Source: a bacterium 1xD42-67
Lineage (GTDB): Bacteria > Bacillota > Clostridia > Oscillospirales > Oscillospiraceae
Length of the DNA stretch: 52,215 bases
Assembly: GCA_003612335.1 (NCBI GenBank)
Contig: RAYO01000029.1
Location: 1 to 52,215, forward strand
Direction: 5' to 3'
A program made the position numbers and the translations under genes. This document shows positions 16,410-24,592 of the stretch, piece after piece. The notes under the pieces were generated by a model. It did not search any database and was not told the DNA's origin. It worked only from the letters and a program-made list of their open reading frames with translations. The first letter of the stretch is position 1; every line of letters starts with the position of its first letter.

Positions 16410-16838
16410 ATGGGATTCAGACTGGAAATTGATGGATCCGGCCCCGTCAAACTCAGCGAACGGAGCATCAAGCACGTGGAGTTCCACAGCGAGATCCCCG
16501 AGGACTCCAATGCACGTGCTACCGACAACGGCGCTTCGCTGAAGATCTGGGGGAAAATGCTCTTCTCCCTGGGCGGCGAGGAGCAGGACGCCACGCTCAA
16601 CATGGCCAAGTGGAGTGTGGTGCCCAGCGAGTCTGCGGACAGCTACCGGAAGGTGAAGGTGGATGTGATCTCCGCCTCCCAGGTGGTCCGGCAGATCACC
16701 CTGCCCAACGCCTTCGTCATGGAGTACTCCGAGAGCCTGGATGACAAGACCGGCGTGGGCGAGTTCTATCTGCATGTGAAGCAGAAGAAGGACAAGACGA
16801 CGGACACCGCCATCGAAGGCGGGTTCGGCGGCGAATAA
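16410..16838 (+). CDS. Hcp/tail-tube-like protein 1
   Basis: The 142-residue product starts 10 bases after AGGAGG. Its pattern is that of a tail-tube or Hcp beta-barrel: an early FRLEIDGSG strand, an EIPEDSNARA loop, then YRKVKVDVIS, a conserved PNAFVMEYSES segment and the terminal GVGEFYLHVKQKKDK strand. It is clearly paralogous to the next gene (same length; shared DSNAR, PNAFV, EYSE/NYTE and VKQKKDK segments). It probably polymerises into the inner tube of the apparatus and may be secreted with the spike. A clear ribosome site and the short gap after the sheath-like gene imply high co-expression. The fold is inferred from pattern, not from a search. Confidence 0.6.
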   Translation: MGFRLEIDGSGPVKLSERSIKHVEFHSEIPEDSNARATDNGASLKIWGKMLFSLGGEEQDATLNMAKWSVVPSESADSYRKVKVDVISASQVVRQITLPNAFVMEYSESLDDKTGVGEFYLHVKQKKDKTTDTAIEGGFGGE

Positions 16839-16858
16839 ACGAAAGGAGCGAATGAACG

Positions 16859-17287
16859 ATGTCTTTGAGAGTTACAATCGAAGGCCAGGGCAGCTTCGAA
16901 GTTGCCAAGGAGTGCGTTGAAAAGGTCATCTACAAGACGGACATTCCTCTGGACTCCAACGCCCGCACCAAGGACGTGGGCTGCACCCTGGACATTTCCG
17001 GCAAGATCCTGACCGCCGTGGACGGCGATCCCGAGGATTCCACCCGCCAGATGGGCCTGTGGTCCATGGTCCCCGCCGAGACTTCCAACTGCTACCGCAA
17101 GGTGACGGTGGAGATCATCCAGGCTGGTATCGTGGAGCGGAAGTACACCTTCCCCAACGCTTTCGTGGTCAACTACACCGAGGACTTCGGCAACACTGAG
17201 GGCGTGGGCACCTTCCACCTGAATGTGAAGCAGAAGAAGGACAAGCTGGCCAACATCGCCATCGAGGGCGGCTATCCCGCCGCGTAA
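16859..17287 (+). CDS. Hcp/tail-tube-like protein 2
   Basis: This 142-residue paralogue of the preceding gene starts after GAAAGGAGC. Shared positions include SLRVTIEG at the start, DIPLDSNARTKD, YRKVTVEII, FPNAFVVNYTED, GVGTFHLNVKQKKDK and a Gly-rich end. Two tube genes in a row could give a mixed tube, a short adaptor ring between baseplate and tube, or dosage. The strong terminator that follows suggests that the sheath and two tube genes are made at a higher level than the downstream genes. Confidence 0.6.
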   Translation: MSLRVTIEGQGSFEVAKECVEKVIYKTDIPLDSNARTKDVGCTLDISGKILTAVDGDPEDSTRQMGLWSMVPAETSNCYRKVTVEIIQAGIVERKYTFPNAFVVNYTEDFGNTEGVGTFHLNVKQKKDKLANIAIEGGYPAA

Positions 17288-17342
17288 GCGAAGCGTACAT
17301 CCAATCAAGCATAGTGCGACGCGGCAATTCGCGTAAAGCAGG

Positions 17343-17379
17343 GGGCGCGTCCGACTCTTAGTTGGGCGCGCCCTTTTTT
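17343..17379 (+). terminator. Terminator or attenuator after the tube genes
   Basis: GGGCGCGTCCGAC pairs with GTTGGGCGCGCCC (G-T and A-G mismatch tolerated) around a short loop, and six T residues follow. It sits 56 bases after the second tube gene. Downstream genes on the same strand then depend on read-through or another promoter, which would set a high tube and sheath level. Confidence 0.75.
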
Positions 17380-17470
17380 GGCAAAACACCTGTTTTTATG
17401 ACCGCCGCGCAAGGGCCGCTGCCGGTTCAGCGGTCTTTGCGCGAGGGCCATATGATGGGAGGATAACAGA

Positions 17471-17911
17471 ATGAATGAATTATATAAGCGGCTGGGCGTG
17501 GCACCTACAGCCACAGACGCCGAGATAAAGAAAGCCTACCGGAAGCTTGCCAAGCAGCTGCACCCGGACCTGCACCCGGACGATCCGCAGGCGGAGGCCA
17601 AGTTCAAGGATGTCAATGAGGCCTACGAGATCCTGAGTGACCCGGATAAGCGGAAAGACTATGACGCGGCACAGAAGACGACCCAGAGGGAGCAGCCCGG
17701 TAAACGCCCAGGGGGCGCACGGACCGCCCCGCGGGCGCCGACTGGAGGACCGATAGATTTCTCTCAGATGGCCGGCGGCTTTGCCAGTTTCTTTGGGTTC
17801 GATCCCCAAACCGGTGAGATCACTGACGAATCCAAAGTGTCCGGTCAGAGCCAGAAAAAGAACCCGCTGGACATGTCCGATATGTTTGAGAAATTTATGG
17901 GGTTTAAGTAA
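17471..17911 (+). CDS. J-domain co-chaperone
   Basis: The 146-residue protein starts after GGGAGGATAACAG. Residues about 3-62 form a full J domain: [21 protein letters not shown], the essential HPD in LHPDLHPDD, then [20 protein letters not shown]. The rest is a Gly/Pro-rich linker and a short conserved-looking tail ([23 protein letters not shown]). There are no zinc-finger repeats, so it is a class C type J protein. The same operon encodes an Hsp70/actin-fold ATPase (24593-27211), and the two most likely work as a pair, for example in assembly or recycling of the injection apparatus or in unfolding effectors. The J-domain call is secure; the partner is inferred. Confidence 0.88.
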   Translation: MNELYKRLGVAPTATDAEIKKAYRKLAKQLHPDLHPDDPQAEAKFKDVNEAYEILSDPDKRKDYDAAQKTTQREQPGKRPGGARTAPRAPTGGPIDFSQMAGGFASFFGFDPQTGEITDESKVSGQSQKKNPLDMSDMFEKFMGFK

Positions 17912-17914
17912 GAG

Positions 17915-18562
17915 ATGATGGTGAAAAACACATTCAAAGGATTTCTGAGCAGCATATGCATACATCGCAGGAGTATTTTCGTGCTTTTTGAGGCATTATG
18001 GCTGCTGCTTATATGGGTTATTAGTCCCTTCGTATCAGACGGTTTCGCTCTGGTCATCTCCCCTATTGCCGCCATTGCTGTAAGCCTGGCGATGTTGCCA
18101 GGCATCTCATACATCTACTCCATCTTGAAGAAGAAAGACTTATTTGACCTCAAGATGGCCTCGTTTGTCCTATATGGTATGAGCTATCTCTTAACCCTAT
18201 ATCTAACAGTCGTATTGTTGGAAAAGTTCGTATGGACATTCCATATTGATGAAATCAAGAATGTAGAATTTGCCTTACAAGCTATCCCCTTCATCTTCTA
18301 CATTGTTGTATTCTGTGTTTTCCGAGACCCGCAACAACTGCAGTATGGGGCTTATGCGCTCGCATATGGCCTGTTCGTGATCTGGGAATGGGCCGAAAAT
18401 TGGGGGATTGAAAATTTTCTTTCAAAAATCTTGGGGATAGACGCAGAGTTTGCCTTAAATTTTTTTATCATTCCTTTCAAAGAGGCTATGCTCCTATTTA
18501 TAATTTTGGATACCTTTTTTAAAGCAAGGCATGAATCAAAAGCTGGAAAAGGGGCTGTGTAA
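17915..18562 (+). CDS. Polytopic membrane protein
   Basis: The 215-residue product has about six hydrophobic helices with charged loops and a Lys-rich end. It contains WEWAENWG and IIPFKEAMLLF, reminiscent of membrane-embedded protease-like (PrsW-type) families, but no complete catalytic pair that I can confirm. It begins 3 bases after the J-domain gene, and its stop codon overlaps the start of the FHA gene (TAATG), so it is translated as part of the operon. A role as membrane anchor of the apparatus is possible. Its base use is more A/T-rich than its neighbours, which suggests a different origin. Confidence 0.55.
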   Translation: MMVKNTFKGFLSSICIHRRSIFVLFEALWLLLIWVISPFVSDGFALVISPIAAIAVSLAMLPGISYIYSILKKKDLFDLKMASFVLYGMSYLLTLYLTVVLLEKFVWTFHIDEIKNVEFALQAIPFIFYIVVFCVFRDPQQLQYGAYALAYGLFVIWEWAENWGIENFLSKILGIDAEFALNFFIIPFKEAMLLFIILDTFFKARHESKAGKGAV

Positions 18563-19113
18563 TGAAGAACAGAAGATTTGTCGATCTGCTCCTGATCTTG
18601 ACTGGCGGAGCAATCGCCCTGGTCAGCTACTTCTATCTGGAAGGTGACATCCGCTGGTGGCTCGTTGCCCTGGGCTGCGCCATGATACTCATATTCCTGA
18701 TTTTAGCGGTCCGGGAGAGACATTGGCATCCGCTGCAGGCCGGGGCCCCGATCCTTGATATGCCCCCCGCCGCCAAAGTCACCGAAGTCCAGCTGCTGAA
18801 TGAGGAAGGCCAGACGCTGGCCACCTGGCCCCTGTATGGAAAGGTCAGCATGGTGATCGGCAGGGATGTGCGGGAAAACCAGGTGGACATCAACCTCGCC
18901 TCCTCCACCTATGCCAGTATGGTAGATGTAGAGCACGCGGTGCTAAACTACACCGGCGGCTCCTGGTATGTGGAGGATCTGGCCTCCAAAAACGGTATAA
19001 GCGTCCAGTCCAGTAAGGACGGTCGAAAATATAAATTGGCTCCTGACCAGCCCTGCAAGCTGGATGCCGGCGATATTATCTATATTGGGCTGGCACGGCT
19101 GCTGATTCGGTGA
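18562..19113 (+). CDS. Membrane-anchored FHA-domain protein
   Basis: The 183-residue protein has two N-terminal membrane helices (about 7-26 and 31-50) and then a cytoplasmic FHA domain (about 95-183). Key FHA features are visible: VIGRD on the first strands, the His-containing DVEHAVLNYTGG, and ASKNGISV with the conserved Asn-Gly. FHA domains bind phosphothreonine. Together with the second FHA gene and the PP2C gene downstream it resembles the TagQRST/PpkA/PppA/Fha post-translational switch of type VI secretion. The partner kinase is not in the window. It overlaps the stop of the preceding gene by one base. Confidence 0.85.
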   Translation: MKNRRFVDLLLILTGGAIALVSYFYLEGDIRWWLVALGCAMILIFLILAVRERHWHPLQAGAPILDMPPAAKVTEVQLLNEEGQTLATWPLYGKVSMVIGRDVRENQVDINLASSTYASMVDVEHAVLNYTGGSWYVEDLASKNGISVQSSKDGRKYKLAPDQPCKLDAGDIIYIGLARLLIR

Positions 19114-19145
19114 CAACAAAAAATAAAGTAAAGGGAGATAGAGTT

Positions 19146-19658
19146 ATGTCTGAATCCAATCTGATCCGTTGCCAGAACGGACATATGTTCAGCAAGCGGC
19201 GGCATGGGACGGTATGCCCCTACTGCAACATCGAAACTGCGACCAAAGAGAAGAAAGAGACCCAGCGCACGGAGGTTGAGATCGAGGAGGATCTGTTCCG
19301 CGAGGATGTGAAGCCGGTATGCGGTTGGATCGTCTGCATCGACGGCCCCCGCCAGGGCAAAGATTACCAGGTCGTCCAGGGCAAAAACTTCGTGGGCCGG
19401 GCTGATGATATGGACATCCAGATTTTGGGTGACAATGAGATTTCCCGCCGGAACCATGCGGTCATCGTATTTGACCCGAAAAAGCGTGAAACCGTCCTGT
19501 TGCCGGGGGATGCCAACGGCATCGTCTATCTCAACGGCAACGCGCTCTATGCCCCCACGCCGCTCAATCCCTATGACGAAATTGAACTGGGCAAATCCAA
19601 GTTTCTGTTTGTTCCCTTCTGCGGCGATCATTTCATGTGGGGACAAAAGACCGAGTGA
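19146..19658 (+). CDS. Zinc-ribbon plus FHA-domain protein
   Basis: The ATG at 19146 follows AAAGGGAGATAGAG, giving 170 residues. Residues about 8-28 form a four-ligand zinc ribbon (CQNGHMFS and VCPYCN). A charged linker carries a TQRTEVE segment that could itself be phosphorylated. The FHA domain spans about 60-165, with VGRADD, ISRRNHAVIV and the Asn-Gly of ANGIVYLNGN. It is a soluble scaffold that could recognise phosphothreonine on other components. A zinc ribbon in front of FHA is unusual for type VI Fha proteins, which carry the FHA first. Confidence 0.85.
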   Translation: MSESNLIRCQNGHMFSKRRHGTVCPYCNIETATKEKKETQRTEVEIEEDLFREDVKPVCGWIVCIDGPRQGKDYQVVQGKNFVGRADDMDIQILGDNEISRRNHAVIVFDPKKRETVLLPGDANGIVYLNGNALYAPTPLNPYDEIELGKSKFLFVPFCGDHFMWGQKTE

Positions 19659-19683
19659 CACCAAATAAAAGGGGGCGAACCGC

Positions 19684-20523
19684 GTGACTCCTGAAACAAT
19701 TTTATGGGGCCTGGGCGGATTAGCGGTGATCCTGCTGCTGATCCGGTTCATCGTTCTGAAAGCGCCCCGGATATCCGGCGGGCCGGATGTCGGCTCCTCC
19801 ATGACGATTGGAAGCCGCGAGGTGCAGGAGGACCAGGTAGGTACGCTCTACACCAACTCCGGGCTGCTGACCGTCCTGGCCGACGGTATGGGGAAGGAAT
19901 ATGGCGGCCGGATCGCCAGCCGGGCGGCTGTGGAAACATTCCTGGACCTGTTCAAGGACTATAACGCTTTCGATAATCCGCAGTACTACTTCCGCAAGGC
20001 CTTTGCTGCCGCCAACCGTGCGATTCTGCGGATCTTGGACAACGAGCGCCGGGGCTCCGCCAGTGTAGGCGCGGCCATGGTCCGGGACGGCTGGCTGTAC
20101 TATGCGGTGGTGGGGAATGTGAAAGTCTGCGTCTACCGCAACGGTGACCTGGTTCCCATGTCCGCCGGCCACACGCTGGACGTACTGGCGGAGGAAAAGT
20201 TCCGCATCGGCCGACTCTCCCGTGAGGACGCCCTGGTTCTGCTGGAGACCCACCGCTTGTACAACTATGTGGGACAGGACGGTTTTAAGGATGTAGAATT
20301 CATCGACCGGCCGGTGGCCCTGCGCAGGGGCGATATCGTTGTACTGATGAGCGACGGCGTATATGACCTCCTCCCCTGGCGGGATATTGAAGACATCCTC
20401 GCCCATGGGCAGGACTGCCAGCGGATGGCCTTTGAGATCACCGAACGGGTCAACACCACGGCGGCCGAACACAAGGACAACGCCAGCGTGATTCTGGTAC
20501 GCTGGAACGGAGGCGGGCGATGA
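19684..20523 (+). CDS. Membrane PP2C-type phosphatase
   Basis: The GTG start follows GGGGGCGAACCGC. The 279-residue protein has one N-terminal membrane helix (about 7-26) and a PP2C domain with its motifs in order: REVQEDQVG, LADGMGKEYGG (metal Asp), GSASVGAAMV, VVGNVKVCVYRNG, RRGDIVVLMSDGVYD and DNASVILV. Metal ligands appear intact, so it should be an active protein Ser/Thr phosphatase. By analogy with PppA it would oppose a threonine kinase and switch off the apparatus. It overlaps the next gene by 4 bases. Confidence 0.88.
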   Translation: MTPETILWGLGGLAVILLLIRFIVLKAPRISGGPDVGSSMTIGSREVQEDQVGTLYTNSGLLTVLADGMGKEYGGRIASRAAVETFLDLFKDYNAFDNPQYYFRKAFAAANRAILRILDNERRGSASVGAAMVRDGWLYYAVVGNVKVCVYRNGDLVPMSAGHTLDVLAEEKFRIGRLSREDALVLLETHRLYNYVGQDGFKDVEFIDRPVALRRGDIVVLMSDGVYDLLPWRDIEDILAHGQDCQRMAFEITERVNTTAAEHKDNASVILVRWNGGGR

Positions 20524-22409
20524 GAAAGCAAAACTCAGAATTTCTGACCGCCTTTACCTCGGAGGCCAGCCGGAAAATCAAGAACACCGATTTCTTCGGT
20601 TTTGTAGAACTTGATAAGTTCGCCTGCTATGTCATTGCGGACGGCATTGACGACGATGTGGACGCCATCAGCGCCAAACTGGCAGTGGATACCGTTGTTT
20701 CGGCGTTTATGGAATCCCCGTCCATGAGCAAGCGGGCTGTACGTCGGTACCTGCGGACCGCCAACCGCGCCCTGCTCACGGCCCGCAGTAAGATGAAGCT
20801 GAAGGCCTCCGTAACGGTGCTGGTCACCAACTATGTGAAGCTGCGTTATGGACAGGCGGGTAACACCCGGTTCCGGCTCTACCGGGACGGCTTCCTGCGG
20901 ATGCAGAGCCAGGACAGCTCCCTGAGCATGGATATGGTCCGGGAGGAGAAGCTGGAGCAGGACAAGCTGGCCCAACACGAAGAGCGCCATAACCTTTTCT
21001 GCTACTTGGGTCAGGAAAAGGGGTTCTCCCCCTACATATCCAAAAAATTTAAGCTGGCCAACGCCGACGCTGTTGCCCTCTATACCAGAGGCATATGGGA
21101 GAACGTAGACGAGGGCGAGCTGAAGGACGTATTTGCGGAGGCCTCGGACGAGCCGCAGCCGATTGTGGACTCGGTGGAGGAAATGCTCCTGTCCCGCCAA
21201 CCGGAGGGCCTGGAGAAATACACCTTCGCCACCATCTTCTTCAACAAGGTTTTTATTGACCCGAACCGGAAACGGAAGATCCGCAAGATTTTGATGATCG
21301 CCATCCCCATTCTCCTGGTGCTGGTGATCCTGACCGTTGTGCTGCTGGTGATGTACAACAACCGGAAAAAGGATATCGCGGCTATGGAGCAAAGTTTCTA
21401 TGACGCGATAGAGTATATTCAGGCCGACAACTATCCCCGGGCCAAAACCGAGTGCCAGAACGCGCTGGATCTCGCCAACAAGCTGAAAAACAAAGAGATT
21501 CAGGATGACGCTTCCAACTACATGAAGCTGATTGAGAGTGTTATCGCTGGCGATACCGACCTCAATGACGGGGAGTACCGGGACGCGCAGCGCAACTATC
21601 TCAACGCCCAAAACCGCTCCCGCTACGCCGACAATCTCGGTCTGGACTATATTCAGGACCGCCTGGAGCAGACGGGCCAGTATATCACGGTATATGACCT
21701 GATCGCCCTTGGCGACACGCTGGTGACGAACCTCCAGTATGACAAGGCGGAGGAGCAGTATTCCGCCGCCCAACTCCTGGCCGGGAGTATCTATTTCACC
21801 GAAGGCCGGGACAGCGCTATCGCCGCCTTGGAGCGTCTGTATGAGTCCATGAAGCAGGAGCAGGCGGATAACGCGGCGGCGGCGCAGCAGACTTCCGAGG
21901 CACAGTCTGCCGCGGCAGGGGTGCTGTCTGAAGGCGACGCCGCTTTTGCCAAGGGAGATTATACCTCTGCCCTCACCTACTACACCACCGCCCTCCAAAA
22001 ATATACGGAGTTGGAGGACGAAGTACAAGTGGCCGCCCTGCTGATCAAGATCGCTGCGACGGAGGAAAAGCTGGCCGCCCAGCAGGCGCTGGCTGACGAG
22101 GCGGCCGAATATATGGCCCTGGCGGAAGCCGCCTATGAGGAGAAGAACTATGTCCAGGCCAAAAAGTATTATCTGCTGGCCAAGGATGTCTATTCCAGTA
22201 TGCAGAACGATGATAAGGTTGCTGAGGTCTCCCGCAAGATGGAGCTGGTGGAAATGGGTATCAGCGCTGAGGAGGAGGCCGCCCGGAAGGCTGCGGAAGA
22301 GCAGGCGCGTCTTGAGCAGGAGCGTCTGGAACAGGAGGAGGCCGCAAAGAACGCGGCGCAGGATGGGCAGGAACCGTCCCAATCTCCTCCTCCAGAATCT
22401 GTGGGCTGA
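20520..22409 (+). CDS. Degenerate PP2C, membrane helix and TPR-like domain
   Basis: The 629-residue protein has three parts. Residues about 1-245 keep the PP2C outline (FVELDKFACYVIADGIDDD, ASVTVLVTN, RFRLYRDGFLRM) but the metal-binding order looks altered, so it may be an inactive phosphatase that binds phosphoproteins. A membrane helix follows (about 259-282, after a run of Arg and Lys). The 340-residue C-terminal part is Ala/Glu-rich helical repeats of TPR type (AIEYIQADNYPRAKTECQNA, several similar AEE/AKKYY units) and ends in a coiled, Pro-rich tail. The TPR part should lie outside the membrane. It could link the phospho-switch to the cell envelope. Confidence 0.75.
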   Translation: MRKQNSEFLTAFTSEASRKIKNTDFFGFVELDKFACYVIADGIDDDVDAISAKLAVDTVVSAFMESPSMSKRAVRRYLRTANRALLTARSKMKLKASVTVLVTNYVKLRYGQAGNTRFRLYRDGFLRMQSQDSSLSMDMVREEKLEQDKLAQHEERHNLFCYLGQEKGFSPYISKKFKLANADAVALYTRGIWENVDEGELKDVFAEASDEPQPIVDSVEEMLLSRQPEGLEKYTFATIFFNKVFIDPNRKRKIRKILMIAIPILLVLVILTVVLLVMYNNRKKDIAAMEQSFYDAIEYIQADNYPRAKTECQNALDLANKLKNKEIQDDASNYMKLIESVIAGDTDLNDGEYRDAQRNYLNAQNRSRYADNLGLDYIQDRLEQTGQYITVYDLIALGDTLVTNLQYDKAEEQYSAAQLLAGSIYFTEGRDSAIAALERLYESMKQEQADNAAAAQQTSEAQSAAAGVLSEGDAAFAKGDYTSALTYYTTALQKYTELEDEVQVAALLIKIAATEEKLAAQQALADEAAEYMALAEAAYEEKNYVQAKKYYLLAKDVYSSMQNDDKVAEVSRKMELVEMGISAEEEAARKAAEEQARLEQERLEQEEAAKNAAQDGQEPSQSPPPESVG

Positions 22410-22568
22410 GAGCAGTCCATCCCAAACAACGTTCTGGGGCAGGGATGATTCGCTTGCTGCCAAACGTAAAATTCGGCTGCCGCTTGCCGGGAAAGCGGCC
22501 GTCTCAATACTGATAAGGGCTTCTGTGGGAGGCCGCTGTTCCATGATATGAGACTTCTTGGAGGGGTT

Positions 22569-23870
22569 ATGGCTGAAAGTGTATTTGAAGCAGGCCTGGA
22601 TATGGAGGAATATCTGGCAAAGCGCGCCTTGGAGATCCCAGACCTGCATGAGCGGAAGCTGTTTAAGGATGTAGTGGAAAAGATGCTGCTGGAGCTGTAC
22701 CACTACACAACGGAGGAATATGCGGCGCTGGAGTCGCGGGTGTTCGGCGAGCTCCAGTCTGTGCAAAGCGATTACGCCGTCTATATCGGCTTGACGGATC
22801 GGGCGCACTATGACGCCACAGACCCCTTCCTGCATCCCATTATCCCCTCGGATACAGAAAAACCCGTCCACTCCGTTGAAGAACTGCAGGAGAGCCTGTG
22901 TACCAACCAGTCCTATCCGCTCTACTCTGTGTTCCTTGAAACCGATTATCATACCATCCAGGAGTTTGCTGTCCCAGGCCATATTTATCATGGCACAGTC
23001 TTTACCGAGCACGGACAGTACCGGGCGAAGTGTAAGGTCCAAATGGATACGGCCTATATGAAACAGATTGAGCATCTGTATCACATTTTCACATCCAATT
23101 ACCTGCCCTGGTCTACCGTGTGCGCCGCCTACCTCCATAAATTCTTTCGGGTGGAGCTGATTGCGGTGGAGGATATTGATCCAAAGGAGACCATACAGGA
23201 GATCCGGGTGGATTTTGAAGGGTATTCCTCCCATGTCCGGTATGACTGTTTCCCTCTTTGGAACCTGGCGCCGGTCTCTGAAAAGACCAGCACCTACCCG
23301 GAGCCCTGCATGGACCGGACGAATTACGACCACCGCATCTTTGCCCACCGGCTGATGCAGGACCGTCAATACCTGGTGGCCAACACTGATGTGGAAATCA
23401 CCAATGTCCGGCGCCTGGAGGGTGACCTGTTCATCACCTGCCCGGAGGAAAATCCCCATCAGTGGATGCTCTACCGGGTGGATCGTCCCAGCAAGCAGTC
23501 CCGCACCTCCTATCCGGTCCTGTCCAACCTCAGCCGGGAGAGTTTCGCCGGGAACCTGTCCGACCGCTACCGGCGCGGGATCAAGACCAAAGCGGAAATT
23601 TCCCGCATTCTGGCCGCATACAGTTATGAAGAGTATGTTGTGTTCCAGAACATCACGCTGGAGCCTTCCGCCGATGTAAATGGCCAGACCTACCCCATGG
23701 ACGACTTTATTTTGGACGAGCTGCGTACCGAAAAGGCGGGTATGGCCATGACCCTCACCTTCTCGTCCCGGCAGCCGGACCATTTCCTCACCATGGACAT
23801 CATGAGCTTCCTGGTTTCGCAGGTGCAGAGCCTGTTCCCCGAGTATATCTGCCAGGGAAAGCTGGTATAG
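22569..23870 (+). CDS. Candidate baseplate protein, faintly TssF-like
   Basis: The start is the ATG at 22569 behind GGAGGGG, giving 433 residues. No signal peptide or membrane helix is seen. The central part (around residues 210-290) contains VRYDCFPLWNLAPV followed by a Tyr-rich stretch and then a VEITNVRRLEG segment. This recalls the conserved Cys-Pro-x-x-Asn-Leu region of type VI TssF, where it is followed by the same kind of loop. The C-terminal part is beta-rich. The length is shorter than TssF. Its position before the Hsp70-like gene and between the phosphatases and the spike genes fits a baseplate component. The similarity is weak and by eye. Confidence 0.4.
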   Translation: MAESVFEAGLDMEEYLAKRALEIPDLHERKLFKDVVEKMLLELYHYTTEEYAALESRVFGELQSVQSDYAVYIGLTDRAHYDATDPFLHPIIPSDTEKPVHSVEELQESLCTNQSYPLYSVFLETDYHTIQEFAVPGHIYHGTVFTEHGQYRAKCKVQMDTAYMKQIEHLYHIFTSNYLPWSTVCAAYLHKFFRVELIAVEDIDPKETIQEIRVDFEGYSSHVRYDCFPLWNLAPVSEKTSTYPEPCMDRTNYDHRIFAHRLMQDRQYLVANTDVEITNVRRLEGDLFITCPEENPHQWMLYRVDRPSKQSRTSYPVLSNLSRESFAGNLSDRYRRGIKTKAEISRILAAYSYEEYVVFQNITLEPSADVNGQTYPMDDFILDELRTEKAGMAMTLTFSSRQPDHFLTMDIMSFLVSQVQSLFPEYICQGKLV

Positions 23871-23879
23871 GGGGAGCCT

Positions 23880-24572
23880 ATGAACTTCACTTGGGACATT
23901 GTACTAAACGCCAAACGGCATGGCACAGATGAATCGGAGCTCTTTTTCCGACCGGCAAAGGACCGCAGCCCCTGGTATGAGCAGGCATTCCCCATTCTGA
24001 ACGAAACCCGGGTCGAGGGGCCGGAGATCGAATACAATCCCCTGTATCGGTTTGACGCGATGTTTCATGACCTGCTGCGGGAGGATTTTACGGAGTCTCC
24101 CCTATTCCAGGAGTACCTTTTTGACGCGGTTTCTCACTTCCTGGTCCAGGTGGACCTCCACCATGGGCTGACGAAACGCGCTTTTTATGTGCGCTGCCTG
24201 ATGCGGGAAATGGAGAGCGGCGGGTTCGGCCCGTCCATCGCCGCCCACCTCCAGGCCGTTGATCTGGATAAACGGGAGCGTCTGTCCTCCCTGGCCCTGA
24301 CACAGCTGCAGACTGGCTCCTCTCTGCTGCTGTTCCGCAAAGCGGCGGTTTTGCTGTTCCCGGACGCGCTGCTTTACCAGGAGCGTTACGAACCAAAGCA
24401 GATGCTTCTCTTTATCGCTGACAAAAAGGACGAGCGGCTGGAGCACCACACGCAGCTGATTGAGGAATTATTTCTCCCTATCAGCCACAGGCTGCGCGTA
24501 TTCTGGGAACACCACTTCGGTGTGATTGGCGTTGAAGCCACCATGCACACCGATGATATCGAAATCTACTAG
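23880..24572 (+). CDS. Soluble protein of unknown function, possible baseplate partner
   Basis: The 230-residue product begins 9 bases after the preceding stop, behind AGGGGGAG. It is soluble and helical, with a SSLALTQLQTGSSLLLFRKAAVLLF stretch (partly listed), a YEPKQMLLFIADKK segment and a histidine-rich end (HRLRVFWEHHFGV). I do not recognise a family. Gene order (433-residue protein, this protein, ATPase) resembles the TssF-TssG pair of type VI systems in relative size, so it is a candidate partner for the preceding protein. This is inference from context only. Confidence 0.45.
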   Translation: MNFTWDIVLNAKRHGTDESELFFRPAKDRSPWYEQAFPILNETRVEGPEIEYNPLYRFDAMFHDLLREDFTESPLFQEYLFDAVSHFLVQVDLHHGLTKRAFYVRCLMREMESGGFGPSIAAHLQAVDLDKRERLSSLALTQLQTGSSLLLFRKAAVLLFPDALLYQERYEPKQMLLFIADKKDERLEHHTQLIEELFLPISHRLRVFWEHHFGVIGVEATMHTDDIEIY

Positions 24573-24592
24573 CAGGAAAGGCGGCGATCCAT

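Noticed and set aside
20535-23783. Very long open frame (over 1000 codons) on the minus strand
   Set aside because: It lies opposite the PP2C-TPR and baseplate-like genes, spans their boundary and has low-complexity Leu/Gly/His-rich content. It is a mirror of G/C-rich codons.
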